Shown here: one piece after another, positions 27,271 through 36,086 of the stretch | How the letters are laid out: every line of letters begins with the position of its first letter | Position numbering within the stretch: the first letter of the stretch is position 1 | NCBI GenBank assembly: GCA_905200945.1 | Contig: CAJKMG010000002.1 | Coordinates: 260,712 to 324,711 of the forward strand | Reading direction: 5' to 3' | Origin: an uncultured Akkermansia sp. | GTDB lineage: Bacteria; Verrucomicrobiota; Verrucomicrobiia; Verrucomicrobiales; Akkermansiaceae | DNA length: 64,000 nt | Made by a program: the position numbers and the translations under genes | The notes under the pieces: model-generated | Database searches by the model: none | What the model was told of the DNA's origin: nothing | What the model saw: only the letters and a program-made list of their open reading frames with translations

Positions 27271-28908
27271 ATGCCGCCCTCACGCAACAGACATTCCGCC
27301 CAGAGAGTTTTTACCTGGGACAAAATCAAGATGGCCCTGGCAGCGGCGGAAGAAGGATTCTACATCTGGAATATTAAAACGGGCGTCATCCATTACACGG
27401 ACCGTTGCCTGACCATGATGGGAGCCAGCCGCAAGGAGAAAGCTCCCAATATCTTTACCCAGCCGGAGCTCACCATACACGAAGAAGACCAGGCTTTTTT
27501 TTCCCAGGAAGTGCGCCGTTACCTGGACGGCCACTCCCATGTGCCCATGCGCATTGAAATCCGGATGAAGAAGCTGAACTCCAAGAGCTGGAGCTGGGTC
27601 CGCGTCAACGGCCTCGCCCGCAGGGACAAGCAGCGCCGGCCCGTTATGCTGGTGGGCGTGTGGGTCAATATTACCCGGCGGAAAACGGCGGAACTGCGCG
27701 CTGCGGAGGACAGGGACCTGTTTCATACCCTGATTGAGCACATTCCCGACAGTATCTATTTCAAAAACCGGGAATCACGTTTCGTTCTGGCGAATACCGC
27801 CACAGCCAATAAGCTGGGCGTACCGACACCGGCAGACCTGATCGGACGGACGGACGATTACTTTTTCGACCAGACGATGTCCGATATTTCCCGCAAGGAG
27901 GAAATGGACATCATGGTTACCGGACGCCCCATCCGCGCCCGCCTTCATCATGAAACATGGCTGCACAAGGATGATTCCTGGAGCCAGATCAGCAAATTCC
28001 CGTGGTATGGACGCAACGGAGAGCTAAAGGGAATTGTGGGTATTTCCAGTGATGTCACCAAACTGGTGAAGACAGAAATCAAGGCCACGGAAACGGCCCG
28101 CATTCTGGAGGAGCGCAACAGAACTCTGGAGAAGGAGATAGATTTGGCCAGGGAAATCCAGTTCGCCCTGCTTCCCTACGAGATCCCCTCCCGCTCCCAT
28201 ACGGAACACGGCCTGACCCGCCACGCGGATTTTCACCATATTTTCACTCCTTCGGAGGGAGTTGCAGGAGACTGGTTCGATGCTTTTCCCGTAGGGAATT
28301 CCGGCGTTGGAGCCATCGTTTGCGACGTGATGGGGCACGGCATACGCGCCGCTTTGATCGCCTCCATGCTCCGCGGACTGATGGAACAGTTGTCCCACCT
28401 GGCGGATAATCCGGCGGCTTTCCTCACTTCCCTTAACCACCAGCTCGCCAAAATCCTGCAACGGGCGAACACCACCATGTTCGCCTCTGCCGTTTATATT
28501 TACCTGGATCTGGAAACCGGAGTCATGACAGCTTCCACAGCCGGGCATCCGCATCCCATCATTCTGGGGCCGGACGGGGTGGCCCGAAAAATGCCGCTGC
28601 CCAAAGGAATCGCCCTGGGGCTGCTGGATGACGCCACGTACCATAATGCCCAGTTTTCTCTCCTGGCGGGGGCCCGCATCCTGATGTATACGGACGGCCT
28701 GACGGAAGCCGCCAACCAGGACGGGGAAGAAATGGGAGTGGAAAGGCTGATTGACTATTTCAATAATTCCTCCCCCCACAGCACCAAGGATTTTGTCCAT
28801 CAGGCCCTTACCTGCGTAGCCAAATTCACTGGCTGCACCAATCAGGCCGACGATATCTGCATGCTGGGCATCAGCTATTCCGAACACGAAGCAAAAACGG
28901 ACGGCTAG
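27271..28908 (+). CDS. PAS-domain PP2C (SpoIIE/RsbU-type) protein phosphatase
   Basis: A 545-residue cytoplasmic signalling protein. Two PAS-like modules lie at about residues 20-135 and 150-270. The first ends with the PAC-like MLVGVWVNITRRKTAE; the second has DSIYFKNRESRFVLAN and GIVGISSDVTKLVK. A short coiled linker (ARILEERNRTLEKEIDLARE) leads to the PP2C domain from about 300. Metal-binding motifs are GDWFDAF near 333, VCDVMGHG, YTDGLTEA, and NQADDICMLGI near the end. This is the RsbU family, which dephosphorylates anti-anti-sigma factors; a partner switch is therefore likely, but no STAS or HPK-type kinase gene is nearby. Confidence 0.9.
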   Translation: MPPSRNRHSAQRVFTWDKIKMALAAAEEGFYIWNIKTGVIHYTDRCLTMMGASRKEKAPNIFTQPELTIHEEDQAFFSQEVRRYLDGHSHVPMRIEIRMKKLNSKSWSWVRVNGLARRDKQRRPVMLVGVWVNITRRKTAELRAAEDRDLFHTLIEHIPDSIYFKNRESRFVLANTATANKLGVPTPADLIGRTDDYFFDQTMSDISRKEEMDIMVTGRPIRARLHHETWLHKDDSWSQISKFPWYGRNGELKGIVGISSDVTKLVKTEIKATETARILEERNRTLEKEIDLAREIQFALLPYEIPSRSHTEHGLTRHADFHHIFTPSEGVAGDWFDAFPVGNSGVGAIVCDVMGHGIRAALIASMLRGLMEQLSHLADNPAAFLTSLNHQLAKILQRANTTMFASAVYIYLDLETGVMTASTAGHPHPIILGPDGVARKMPLPKGIALGLLDDATYHNAQFSLLAGARILMYTDGLTEAANQDGEEMGVERLIDYFNNSSPHSTKDFVHQALTCVAKFTGCTNQADDICMLGISYSEHEAKTDG

Positions 28909-29059
28909 CAGCCGGCTTCTGACGTTTCTGAAATCTGCTTCCTCTTTCCGCATCCGGCTGTGTTCCGGAATTTCCACAGGGAAAAGCCCTCCGTGCGCCC
29001 CACCCTTTTCCCGTAGAATACGGACCGGATTTTTCCCTGCTGCAAATGGAAGGGAGTTG

Positions 29060-30322
29060 CTATGTCGTCTCCGGACAATCATCCGGGGAAAATTTGAAAT
29101 GACGCCAAAACGGGACGCTCAACATCCAAATGGAAAGCAAGGCTTCCAGCCCTCCCGCCAGGACAATCGTTGTCTGGACACCCCAGGCGTCCACCACAGC
29201 TCCCCAGCCCATGGCCGCCAGCGGCTGCACACCGATGGTGACGATGCTGAACAGACCCAGAATGGCCGACTTGCGTTCCGGGGGAGCCAGAAGCTGCACG
29301 GCGGATGAAGAAGTGACGAAGAGGGAAGAAGTGGCCAAACCGGCAAAAAAGAAACAGAGGGCCTGCACTTCCACCACCGGGATGACGCCAGCCACGCACA
29401 GTGCGCTCCCCATCCACAGGGTACCTGAGGAGAGCTTAGCTCCCACCCTGTCGCTTTTGCGTGCAAACGGCAGGACAAAGAGGATGCTCACCATGGCCCC
29501 GGCTCCAACCGCACCCAGAATGAGGCCGGTATTCCTGGGATCTCCGTGCATCAATGCCGGAACAATCTGATAGAGGGATTGACCGCAGATATTCTGAATC
29601 AGGGCGCTGATCATGATAAAGAGCAGGCTGCGCGTGGCAAGCACCGCCTTGAGTCCGGATGCTTTCCTTCCCGCGCCGCGCTGTTTTCTGGGAGCGGAGG
29701 TATCCGCAACGCGTCCCTTTAAGGCAACCAGGCAGCCAACCAGCGGCAGGCTTGCCGCCACATTGCCGCCAAAGGCGGTTCCGGCGCCCCATTCCGCAAT
29801 GATGTATCCGGCAAGCGCCGGCCCTATAGCCCGACACGTATTAAATACCAGAGAGTACATGCCCACGGCCTCCTGTAATTGCCGGCGCGGTACCAGGTCG
29901 CCCACAAAAGCCTGCTGCGTGGGAAAACCCACCGTCTGATTGACGCCCATAACCAGCCCGGCGGCGTACAGATGCCACAAATGGAGCATATCCAGCACAG
30001 TCAGCAGAAACAGGAATACAGCCACCAGCCACTGGACGCACTGCACGGCTATGAGAAGTTTTCTCCGGTCAAAACGGTCCCCCAGCCCGGCCAGCAGCAT
30101 GCCGCCCAGAAAGAAAGGGAGGGCGTTCAAGGCAGCCAACAGCCCCACTGCCGTGGCGGAACCGCCGGAAATATCATACACAAGAATGCCCATGGCCGTC
30201 ACCTGCAACCACATTCCAATCAGGGCGGAGGCCTGCCCCGACCAGAATATTTGCAGGTTCCGAACCTGAAGGGGCTTGAAGAAGCCCAGCCAGTCATTCA
30301 GCCATTTCATCAGCCCCGCCAT
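29060..30322 (-). CDS. MFS transporter, EntS-like (MFS_3 type)
   Basis: About 420 residues and 12 predicted membrane helices. The family motif A is GLGDRFDRRKLLIA between helices 2 and 3. The start FFKPLQVRNLQIFWSGQASALIGMWL is typical of enterobactin-exporter and macrolide-efflux-like members. It is probably a proton-driven exporter of a small molecule. No siderophore genes are near. I chose the ATG at 30322 after GGGATTAGG; an ATG four codons later is possible. It lies 71 bp after the M60 peptidase gene on the same strand. Confidence 0.88.
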   Translation of the reverse strand: MAGLMKWLNDWLGFFKPLQVRNLQIFWSGQASALIGMWLQVTAMGILVYDISGGSATAVGLLAALNALPFFLGGMLLAGLGDRFDRRKLLIAVQCVQWLVAVFLFLLTVLDMLHLWHLYAAGLVMGVNQTVGFPTQQAFVGDLVPRRQLQEAVGMYSLVFNTCRAIGPALAGYIIAEWGAGTAFGGNVAASLPLVGCLVALKGRVADTSAPRKQRGAGRKASGLKAVLATRSLLFIMISALIQNICGQSLYQIVPALMHGDPRNTGLILGAVGAGAMVSILFVLPFARKSDRVGAKLSSGTLWMGSALCVAGVIPVVEVQALCFFFAGLATSSLFVTSSSAVQLLAPPERKSAILGLFSIVTIGVQPLAAMGWGAVVDAWGVQTTIVLAGGLEALLSIWMLSVPFWRHFKFSPDDCPETT

Positions 30323-30393
30323 CCTAATCCCAGCCGGCGGAACCGTCCAGAAGCGAGTGCGGCAACGTCCCTCCCCCCCGTTCCGGGACTTTC

Positions 30394-32337
30394 TTACTCC
30401 TCTGCGGTATAACAGGCCGGATAATCCCTGGAAGGCAGCCAGTCGGGAAGGTCTTTCATCCTGCCTGCAGCGCGTTCGGAAACCGGCGTACGCCATATCT
30501 TAAAGAAAGGCCCCATGTTCTTTCCCGTGACCTTGGAAAAAGCGTTCATGACCCATTCCCATTTCTTTTCATCGCTCAGTTCACCGTTGTCGTACGGCTT
30601 GTCATGGAATTGAAGAGCTACCTGGCGGAAGGTGTCAAATCCCAGATGGTACATCAGCTCCACCCAGAAGAAGAGCTGCACCTTGTTGGGCGCTTCATTG
30701 TAAGTCTGGGTGCCTGAAAAATATTTTTTCATTTCCGCGCTCATGCCGTACGGCCCCATGCCGCCGCCCCAGCAGGATTCAAAGTCTTTTCCGGTTCCCA
30801 TCACTTCACACACCATGGAGAATATGTTGACGGATACCTCCGTCTGTCCTTCCATCGTAAAGGGAGGGGATTGGTGGTTATGCCCCAGTTCGTGCCACAA
30901 GCCCCAGCTTCCGGAATGGATGATGGAACCGGTGGCGATGGAATTCGTCCAGTCCTTCGTAGCCATGGCGGGATAACCGGAATGCCCGGCCCCGGCGGAT
31001 ATCTGCCTGTCCACGACAAAGCGCATCGGATGATGCAGGCGGTCCGGCTTGGTATCCCATCCCATAATCCAATCCTGAAGAGCCATGTTTTTTTGCAGAA
31101 ACTCCGCCGTTTTCTGAACATCCGGACACTGTTTCAGCTGTTCTACGGGCATCGTGACAATAAGCCGGGGCATGCGTATTTCCCCCCACGGAGCCTTGGT
31201 ATTTTCCAGTTGTTCGGCCCATTGTTCCGGAGTAGTCTTCCCCATTACGAACAGAGGTGACGGCACAGCTCCGGAAATCTGGACCTTGAAGACCTTCCCC
31301 CGTTTGGGACGCTGGCCTACATTCACATAAACAAGTCCTCCCATCGGATTCACCATTTTCACGCGTCCACGGCCAGCCGGAACCTGCATGGTTATTTCCG
31401 GCACCCTTTTCCATTCATCCATCTTATGAAGGCTGTCCGTATGGCATCCTATGCGGACGCTGATCGAACCCTCTTTGGGAGCGCCGGACAGGGAACACGA
31501 AATTTCCGCCCCGGGCGGCGCATATAGTCCCGTACTATGCCAGCCTCCAATATTGGAATCTATCTCCACCGTCCTCCTGACCGTCTGGGCCCCATCCTCC
31601 GGGACGCCTGGAAAATCCTTCGCCGCCGGGCATGCCTTCAGCGAGGCAAGCTTGGCGTCCTTCCATTCCCGGCATTTTTCCAGAAGCGCCTGCATGCGCC
31701 CGGAGTCTTTCCCTTTTTTCCACGGAGAGGAATCCGTGGGGAACTCCTCCATCCCCTCCATTTTCTCCGCCTTGTCCCAGGACCATGTATCCAGCGGCTT
31801 ATCTTTCTCCGTCTGAATTTCGTCTCTGCAAGGAACTGAATAAACGGAAAGCTCCGGCATCCGGTTTTTCACGGGTCGAGGAAAACGCCCTTCCGGTTCC
31901 GGCTCTTCTTTCACGGGAATATCTTCCTCCTGCCTGCGGGCCTGTTCCTCACGTTCGCGCCGCTCCAGCTCCTCCCTTCTCTTTTTTTCCCGTTCTTCGC
32001 GTTCGGCCTGTTCCTGAAGCTTCCTGGCCGCTTCCGCCGCCTGCCGCGCCTTCTCTTCCTGCGCTTCCTCATAAGCCTTCTGGGCCGCCAGCCGTTCCTT
32101 TTCCTTCCTCTCCCTGATTTCCCGTTCCCGCTTTATCCGCTGTTTTTCCGCAGCTTCCCTGGCCTTCTTCTCCTTCAATTTACGTTCAGCGGTCAATTCC
32201 TGAACCGCTTTTCTTTTTGCCAGGTTATCCTGGTAAAGATAATATCCGGCTCCGGCGCCGCAGACCAGCAGCAATACTAAAAACCAGCCCACGGCGGAAC
32301 CTCTGGAAACGCTACGGGAAAAAGATGGAATGTTCAT
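30394..32337 (-). CDS. Membrane-anchored M60-family (enhancin-like) metallopeptidase
   Basis: A 647-residue protein. Residues ~14-36 are one membrane helix (VGWFLVLLLVCGAGAGYYLY). About 36-145 is an extreme Lys/Glu/Arg/Ala coiled coil. From about 255 comes the beta-rich accessory region typical of M60 proteins (SNIGGWHSTGLYAPPG, VNPMGGLVYVNV). The zinc site is HELGH at 482-486, with a downstream Glu in EGQTEVSVNIFS. M60 enzymes of gut bacteria cut mucin-type O-glycoproteins. Here the anchor and coil suggest a protease held at the inner membrane and reaching into the periplasm, rather than a freely secreted mucinase; that is inference. Confidence 0.88.
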   Translation of the reverse strand: MNIPSFSRSVSRGSAVGWFLVLLLVCGAGAGYYLYQDNLAKRKAVQELTAERKLKEKKAREAAEKQRIKREREIRERKEKERLAAQKAYEEAQEEKARQAAEAARKLQEQAEREEREKKRREELERREREEQARRQEEDIPVKEEPEPEGRFPRPVKNRMPELSVYSVPCRDEIQTEKDKPLDTWSWDKAEKMEGMEEFPTDSSPWKKGKDSGRMQALLEKCREWKDAKLASLKACPAAKDFPGVPEDGAQTVRRTVEIDSNIGGWHSTGLYAPPGAEISCSLSGAPKEGSISVRIGCHTDSLHKMDEWKRVPEITMQVPAGRGRVKMVNPMGGLVYVNVGQRPKRGKVFKVQISGAVPSPLFVMGKTTPEQWAEQLENTKAPWGEIRMPRLIVTMPVEQLKQCPDVQKTAEFLQKNMALQDWIMGWDTKPDRLHHPMRFVVDRQISAGAGHSGYPAMATKDWTNSIATGSIIHSGSWGLWHELGHNHQSPPFTMEGQTEVSVNIFSMVCEVMGTGKDFESCWGGGMGPYGMSAEMKKYFSGTQTYNEAPNKVQLFFWVELMYHLGFDTFRQVALQFHDKPYDNGELSDEKKWEWVMNAFSKVTGKNMGPFFKIWRTPVSERAAGRMKDLPDWLPSRDYPACYTAEE

Positions 32338-32453
32338 GTAATCAGGATTGGGAACTAATCCTCATCATTTCTGCATTGCAGACATTCCTTGTCAATACGA
32401 TTCTTCCTCTTCCGGGAGCACTTTGATGAAAGAAACATCCGGAGTCCCTGTCT

Positions 32454-33329
32454 TCAAATATCCCCCTGAGAACCCTCCGCCTTCATCCCGAAATAGGGAA
32501 ACACCCCATGTACCAGACCGTCCAGAACGCCTCGGGTGCGCGGCTCCGGACTAATGTATCCATGGCCTCGGGCAACCATGTCTTTCACTTCCTGAGCCGC
32601 ATTGGCAGGGCAACACCGGAATGCCTCCGGCAAGTGCCTCATGGCGTCCAAATCATTGTGCCCGTCGCCGAAAATGGCAACATGGACGGACGGAATGCCG
32701 AAACGGGAGGCAACAAAGGAAAGGGATGTTCCCTTATTGTAATCACGGTGGCTGAAACGCAGATAGGGTCCCGCCCGCTGCGTGACAATTTCCTCATACG
32801 GACCAACCGCGTTCTGAATGACGCAGGAAACTTCATCCAGGCCGCAGGCATCGTTCACCACCAGGGAAAAAGCGTCATTATCCTGCCTGCGGAGTCCCAG
32901 CCCGGAAAACTGATACTCCAAATGGCCCATCAATGATTCCAGCATGCCGCCGTAACGGGTGAACAAGTCGTCATGGGCAACAGCGCAGGCATCGTTCCAC
33001 GCGACACAGGGCATCAGCCTGCCCTCCGCATCCGCCAGATGAACATTCCGTTCCATCGTCACCGTAAAGTCCGGGGCAAACACTTCCGCATCATCCCGGA
33101 ACATATCCGCCAGACCTTCCCTCAGGTAGGCAGGGTCACGCCCCGTATTAACGCCCCAGAGAACACCATACTGCGACCGGAGCACGCGCATGGTTCTGAA
33201 AAAAATGCTCCTTTCTTCCGCTGGACCGCCAAGAGTGAACAGAGTATCGTCAAAATCAAAGGAGAAAAGAAACCGGAGCCGTCCGGGTTTCGGCAGCGCC
33301 CGGACCGGCAGGAAACGCATCAATTCCAT
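32454..33329 (-). CDS. HAD-superfamily hydrolase (Cof-like, sucrose-phosphatase-like)
   Basis: About 291 residues. HAD motif I is FDFDDTLFT near residue 25. A large C2-type cap follows, then motif IV GDGHNDLDAMR. YNKGTSLSFVASRFGI is the motif III Lys region. It should be a Mg2+-dependent phosphatase of a sugar phosphate or similar metabolite. The ATG at 33329 overlaps the end of the OmpA-like gene; an ATG at 33320 that forms a TGATG overlap is an alternative. Translational coupling is likely. Confidence 0.85.
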   Translation of the reverse strand: MELMRFLPVRALPKPGRLRFLFSFDFDDTLFTLGGPAEERSIFFRTMRVLRSQYGVLWGVNTGRDPAYLREGLADMFRDDAEVFAPDFTVTMERNVHLADAEGRLMPCVAWNDACAVAHDDLFTRYGGMLESLMGHLEYQFSGLGLRRQDNDAFSLVVNDACGLDEVSCVIQNAVGPYEEIVTQRAGPYLRFSHRDYNKGTSLSFVASRFGIPSVHVAIFGDGHNDLDAMRHLPEAFRCCPANAAQEVKDMVARGHGYISPEPRTRGVLDGLVHGVFPYFGMKAEGSQGDI

Positions 33330-34726
33330 CTCAATCCGGCCCCTCCCTTCACTACGGCGCGGCTCCCCGCACACACGACGGGTTCAGCCAGCGGGATGTC
33401 ATCCTCTACCGGCTCTGCCGAAGGAATCGCTTCCGGAATGGGTTCCGCATCAGGAATTATTTCCTGACGCGGCACGGGCTTTTCCCGGCGTTCCGGGGCG
33501 GCAGAAGAAGGACGCATTGCGGGGGACGCTTTCCTTTCTGCCGGGGAAGCGGGGATTACAGAGCGGGATCCCGCGCCGACCCGCACCTGGCGGGCGACAG
33601 GGGTGTTCATATCCACTGCATACGTGACGGGCAGGCTCCCGGTGGGAATTTCCTCTCCCGGCTTGCGCATGTGGATTTCCACCCTCCGGTTGGCGGCCTG
33701 GGCATCCCGGTCCCCCCTGATGGAAACAACGGGACGGGAAGCGCCGCAAGCGCGTATGTACAACCTGCATTCACCATTCGGGCGCGTCAGAGCTATGCCG
33801 TTATCCTTCAGCCATTGACGGACGGCATTAGCGCGCATCAGGGAGAGCACGGCATTATATTCCTCAGAACCAAAGCTGTCCGTATGACCTTCCACAATGA
33901 AAATCGTATCCGGATTTTTCATCATCAACCCCGCAAGCTGAAGCATGCTCAGCCGGGCGGAATTTTTCATCACCGCCTTGTTGTACTCAAAAAGAAGATC
34001 CGCTCCCAGCCTGCTGTACCCGCTGTCCTTTCCCAAGGAGGACTGGGCCATGAGCTGGGAAAGAGATTTGCTCCCATCCGGCAAATGGGAATCATCCTGA
34101 CCGCCCGCCCCTTTGAGCTTATTGTTATACCATTCATCCGGATTCACCATGTCCGGTTCCGCCGTCTTGATTGTAACCGGACTGGCGGAAGCTTTCAGTA
34201 TCTCAGGCGGAGAGGGCTCAGGCAACCCCTTTGCGACGGCATTCATGTCCACCTGCGGCATTTTCGGGGCAAGGGGTTCCGGGGGGGAAGGACTCACCGG
34301 CTCCGCGGAAAAGCTGGTTTCCCCCGGAGCAATCACTACCTGTTCCGGAAGCATATCCTCTAAATCCGGCAATTCCGGGGGAATCTCTTCAAGTTGCTCG
34401 ATATCCGGTTTTTCAACGGTTTCCGCTACATCCGGAGCGGGACGGTCGTCCGCCTTCAGAACTATTTTTTCAGGCAAAGGCTTTCTGTCCTCCTGGACAG
34501 AGGAGGCTTTATGCACATGAATGCCCAGGTCAAACCAGCTCAGAACGATAAACCCCAGGTAATGCACCAGCACGGCGGCAAGGAGAGCCCCTACCGCCAC
34601 GGCGGCCAGATGGCGCGGAGCAGGCAGAATAAAACGGCTGCGCCTGCGGCGGTTTTCGCGGAGTTCTCGGTTATTGTCCTGATTCGCACTCACGGGATCA
34701 TCGGCAAAAGGAAAGAAACAGTTCAT
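33320..34726 (-). CDS. OmpA-family peptidoglycan-binding protein with N-terminal membrane anchor
   Basis: A 468-residue protein. It has a cytoplasmic basic stretch (RENRRRRSR), one membrane helix (about 40-65), a long Pro/Glu-rich linker of about 150 residues, then an OmpA-C domain at about 235-375. Domain landmarks are IFIVEGHTDSFG, LSLMRANAVRQWL and AANRRVEIHM. A second Pro/Ala/Glu-rich tail of about 90 residues follows, which is unusual. There is no signal peptidase site or lipobox, so it probably spans from the inner membrane to the cell wall. It overlaps the upstream hydrolase-fold gene by 4 bp (ATGA). Confidence 0.87.
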   Translation of the reverse strand: MNCFFPFADDPVSANQDNNRELRENRRRRSRFILPAPRHLAAVAVGALLAAVLVHYLGFIVLSWFDLGIHVHKASSVQEDRKPLPEKIVLKADDRPAPDVAETVEKPDIEQLEEIPPELPDLEDMLPEQVVIAPGETSFSAEPVSPSPPEPLAPKMPQVDMNAVAKGLPEPSPPEILKASASPVTIKTAEPDMVNPDEWYNNKLKGAGGQDDSHLPDGSKSLSQLMAQSSLGKDSGYSRLGADLLFEYNKAVMKNSARLSMLQLAGLMMKNPDTIFIVEGHTDSFGSEEYNAVLSLMRANAVRQWLKDNGIALTRPNGECRLYIRACGASRPVVSIRGDRDAQAANRRVEIHMRKPGEEIPTGSLPVTYAVDMNTPVARQVRVGAGSRSVIPASPAERKASPAMRPSSAAPERREKPVPRQEIIPDAEPIPEAIPSAEPVEDDIPLAEPVVCAGSRAVVKGGAGLRWN

Positions 34727-35835
34727 GAACCGGAAGGAACGGTACCCGTAACAGGCGCACTATAAGACTCATGAGGCAACACCCTGGGCATGGGCATGCG
34801 CGTATTCTCATGAATCCATTCCGCAATGCCAGCCTGCAGCTCGTCATCCCCCGCATAGACGTTAACCTTATAGATTTTTTCAAATTTTTCCCCCTTCTTT
34901 CCTTCAATGGAATGCAGGAAAGTCCGCTCCCGGGTGCCATACGGTTCTCCTTCCCGGATGGATTCATAAAGCTGTTTTTTCTCATTTTTCAGGGAATCGT
35001 AAATGCTCAGGCAATCTTCCAGCGTGGAGAAAAAGTATTGGTTCGTACAAACCACCATGACCGGATAATCCAATTTCAGGGCATCATCCACGGGAGCCAC
35101 GTCAAACGTACTAAAACCCGCACGCCAATCCACTCCGGCATCCAGCAGCCAGTAAGCGGCATAGCACAAAGGCTTGCCCCAATCCTGCTCCATCTCCCGG
35201 ACAGCCACGGTTTTCAGGGAAGGAAAGCAGTCCATGCTGACCATGCAGCGGATGCGGGGATCTTCAGACGCGGCTTTCAGCAACACGGCCGCGCCAAATC
35301 CCTGCCCCACGGCGGCCACGGGGGGCAAACCGCCCTGCTTCCGGGACACGGCGTCCAAGAGTGCCGTTACATCCGCAAATTCCCTTAATCCGTACGTGCA
35401 GAATTTACGGGTATTGTTCTTCCCGCGCGGATTCCATATCAGGCTCGTATAACCGGCTCCGGCCAGACCTTCCGCCAGAGGCAGGGAATTTTCCACCCCC
35501 TCGTTCCAGGAGGTGGCTATTACAACCAGCTCCGGTTTCGTCTCCAAATGCGGCATTTTCCCACGCAGTTTCAGGGTATCCCGCACGCGGCTCTGGCGCG
35601 GAGACAGAGCCTCCGGACGCCCCGGGCGCACCAGATAACCTTCAACAGCCGTGCCATCGGCGGAGACGGCTTCCACCGGTTCCATCACCAGGGAGTCCGC
35701 GACGGGCGAAGAAGCGGGTTCCTCCCCTCCCACGGGAATGAGCAGGGGAGTGGAGACGTACCACGCAAACCACACCAGAACGCCCACAGCAGCCAGAAAA
35801 AGCAGAAGAAACAATTGAACAAGACGTTTGAACAT
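34723..35835 (-). CDS. Membrane-anchored alpha/beta-hydrolase-fold protein lacking the catalytic serine
   Basis: A 370-residue protein with one N-terminal membrane helix (VQLFLLLFLAAVGVLVWFAW). The body reads as an alpha/beta-hydrolase: ELVVIATSWNEGVENSLPLAEGLAGAGY, NPRGKNNTRKF, then the elbow AAVGQGFGAAVLL. The usual G-x-S-x-G is GQGFG (177-181), so Gly179 replaces the nucleophile. It is therefore probably not a serine hydrolase as read, and may act as a binding or structural protein. First gene of a three-gene set with overlapping starts (OmpA-like, HAD). Confidence 0.75.
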   Translation of the reverse strand: MFKRLVQLFLLLFLAAVGVLVWFAWYVSTPLLIPVGGEEPASSPVADSLVMEPVEAVSADGTAVEGYLVRPGRPEALSPRQSRVRDTLKLRGKMPHLETKPELVVIATSWNEGVENSLPLAEGLAGAGYTSLIWNPRGKNNTRKFCTYGLREFADVTALLDAVSRKQGGLPPVAAVGQGFGAAVLLKAASEDPRIRCMVSMDCFPSLKTVAVREMEQDWGKPLCYAAYWLLDAGVDWRAGFSTFDVAPVDDALKLDYPVMVVCTNQYFFSTLEDCLSIYDSLKNEKKQLYESIREGEPYGTRERTFLHSIEGKKGEKFEKIYKVNVYAGDDELQAGIAEWIHENTRMPMPRVLPHESYSAPVTGTVPSGS

Positions 35836-35891
35836 GGAAAGACTGTTGCCGGGAAACAGTTGTCAGGAAGATTTTACCTCATCCAGTTTAC

Positions 35892-35907
35892 GTTGACAAC
35901 AGTCAAC
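35892..35907. repeat. Short inverted repeat in a divergent intergenic region
   Basis: gttgac-aaca-gtcaac (6-bp arms) lies 56 bp upstream of the hydrolase-fold gene, in the 251-bp gap shared with the LptF/G gene. It could be an operator for the divergent genes. Short enough to be chance. Confidence 0.3.
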
Positions 35908-36086
35908 TTCTATCACGCGGAACATCTCCCGCATGCCCTTCCATCCTTCAAGAAGCAGAACCGTATTAAAATTCATGAATCGAACACGGATATGCACTTC
36001 CGGCATTCCTTGATCCCTGGCCGGCGGCCAAATAACGCTTTATTTCCCGCTCCCGATCTGGCATTCTTACCCCACCCTCTTTTTTC

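Noticed and set aside
28979..29012. 8-bp inverted repeat gggaaaag/cttttccc between the phosphatase and MFS genes, considered as a bidirectional terminator.
   Set aside because: The loop is 18 nt and there is no T run on either side.
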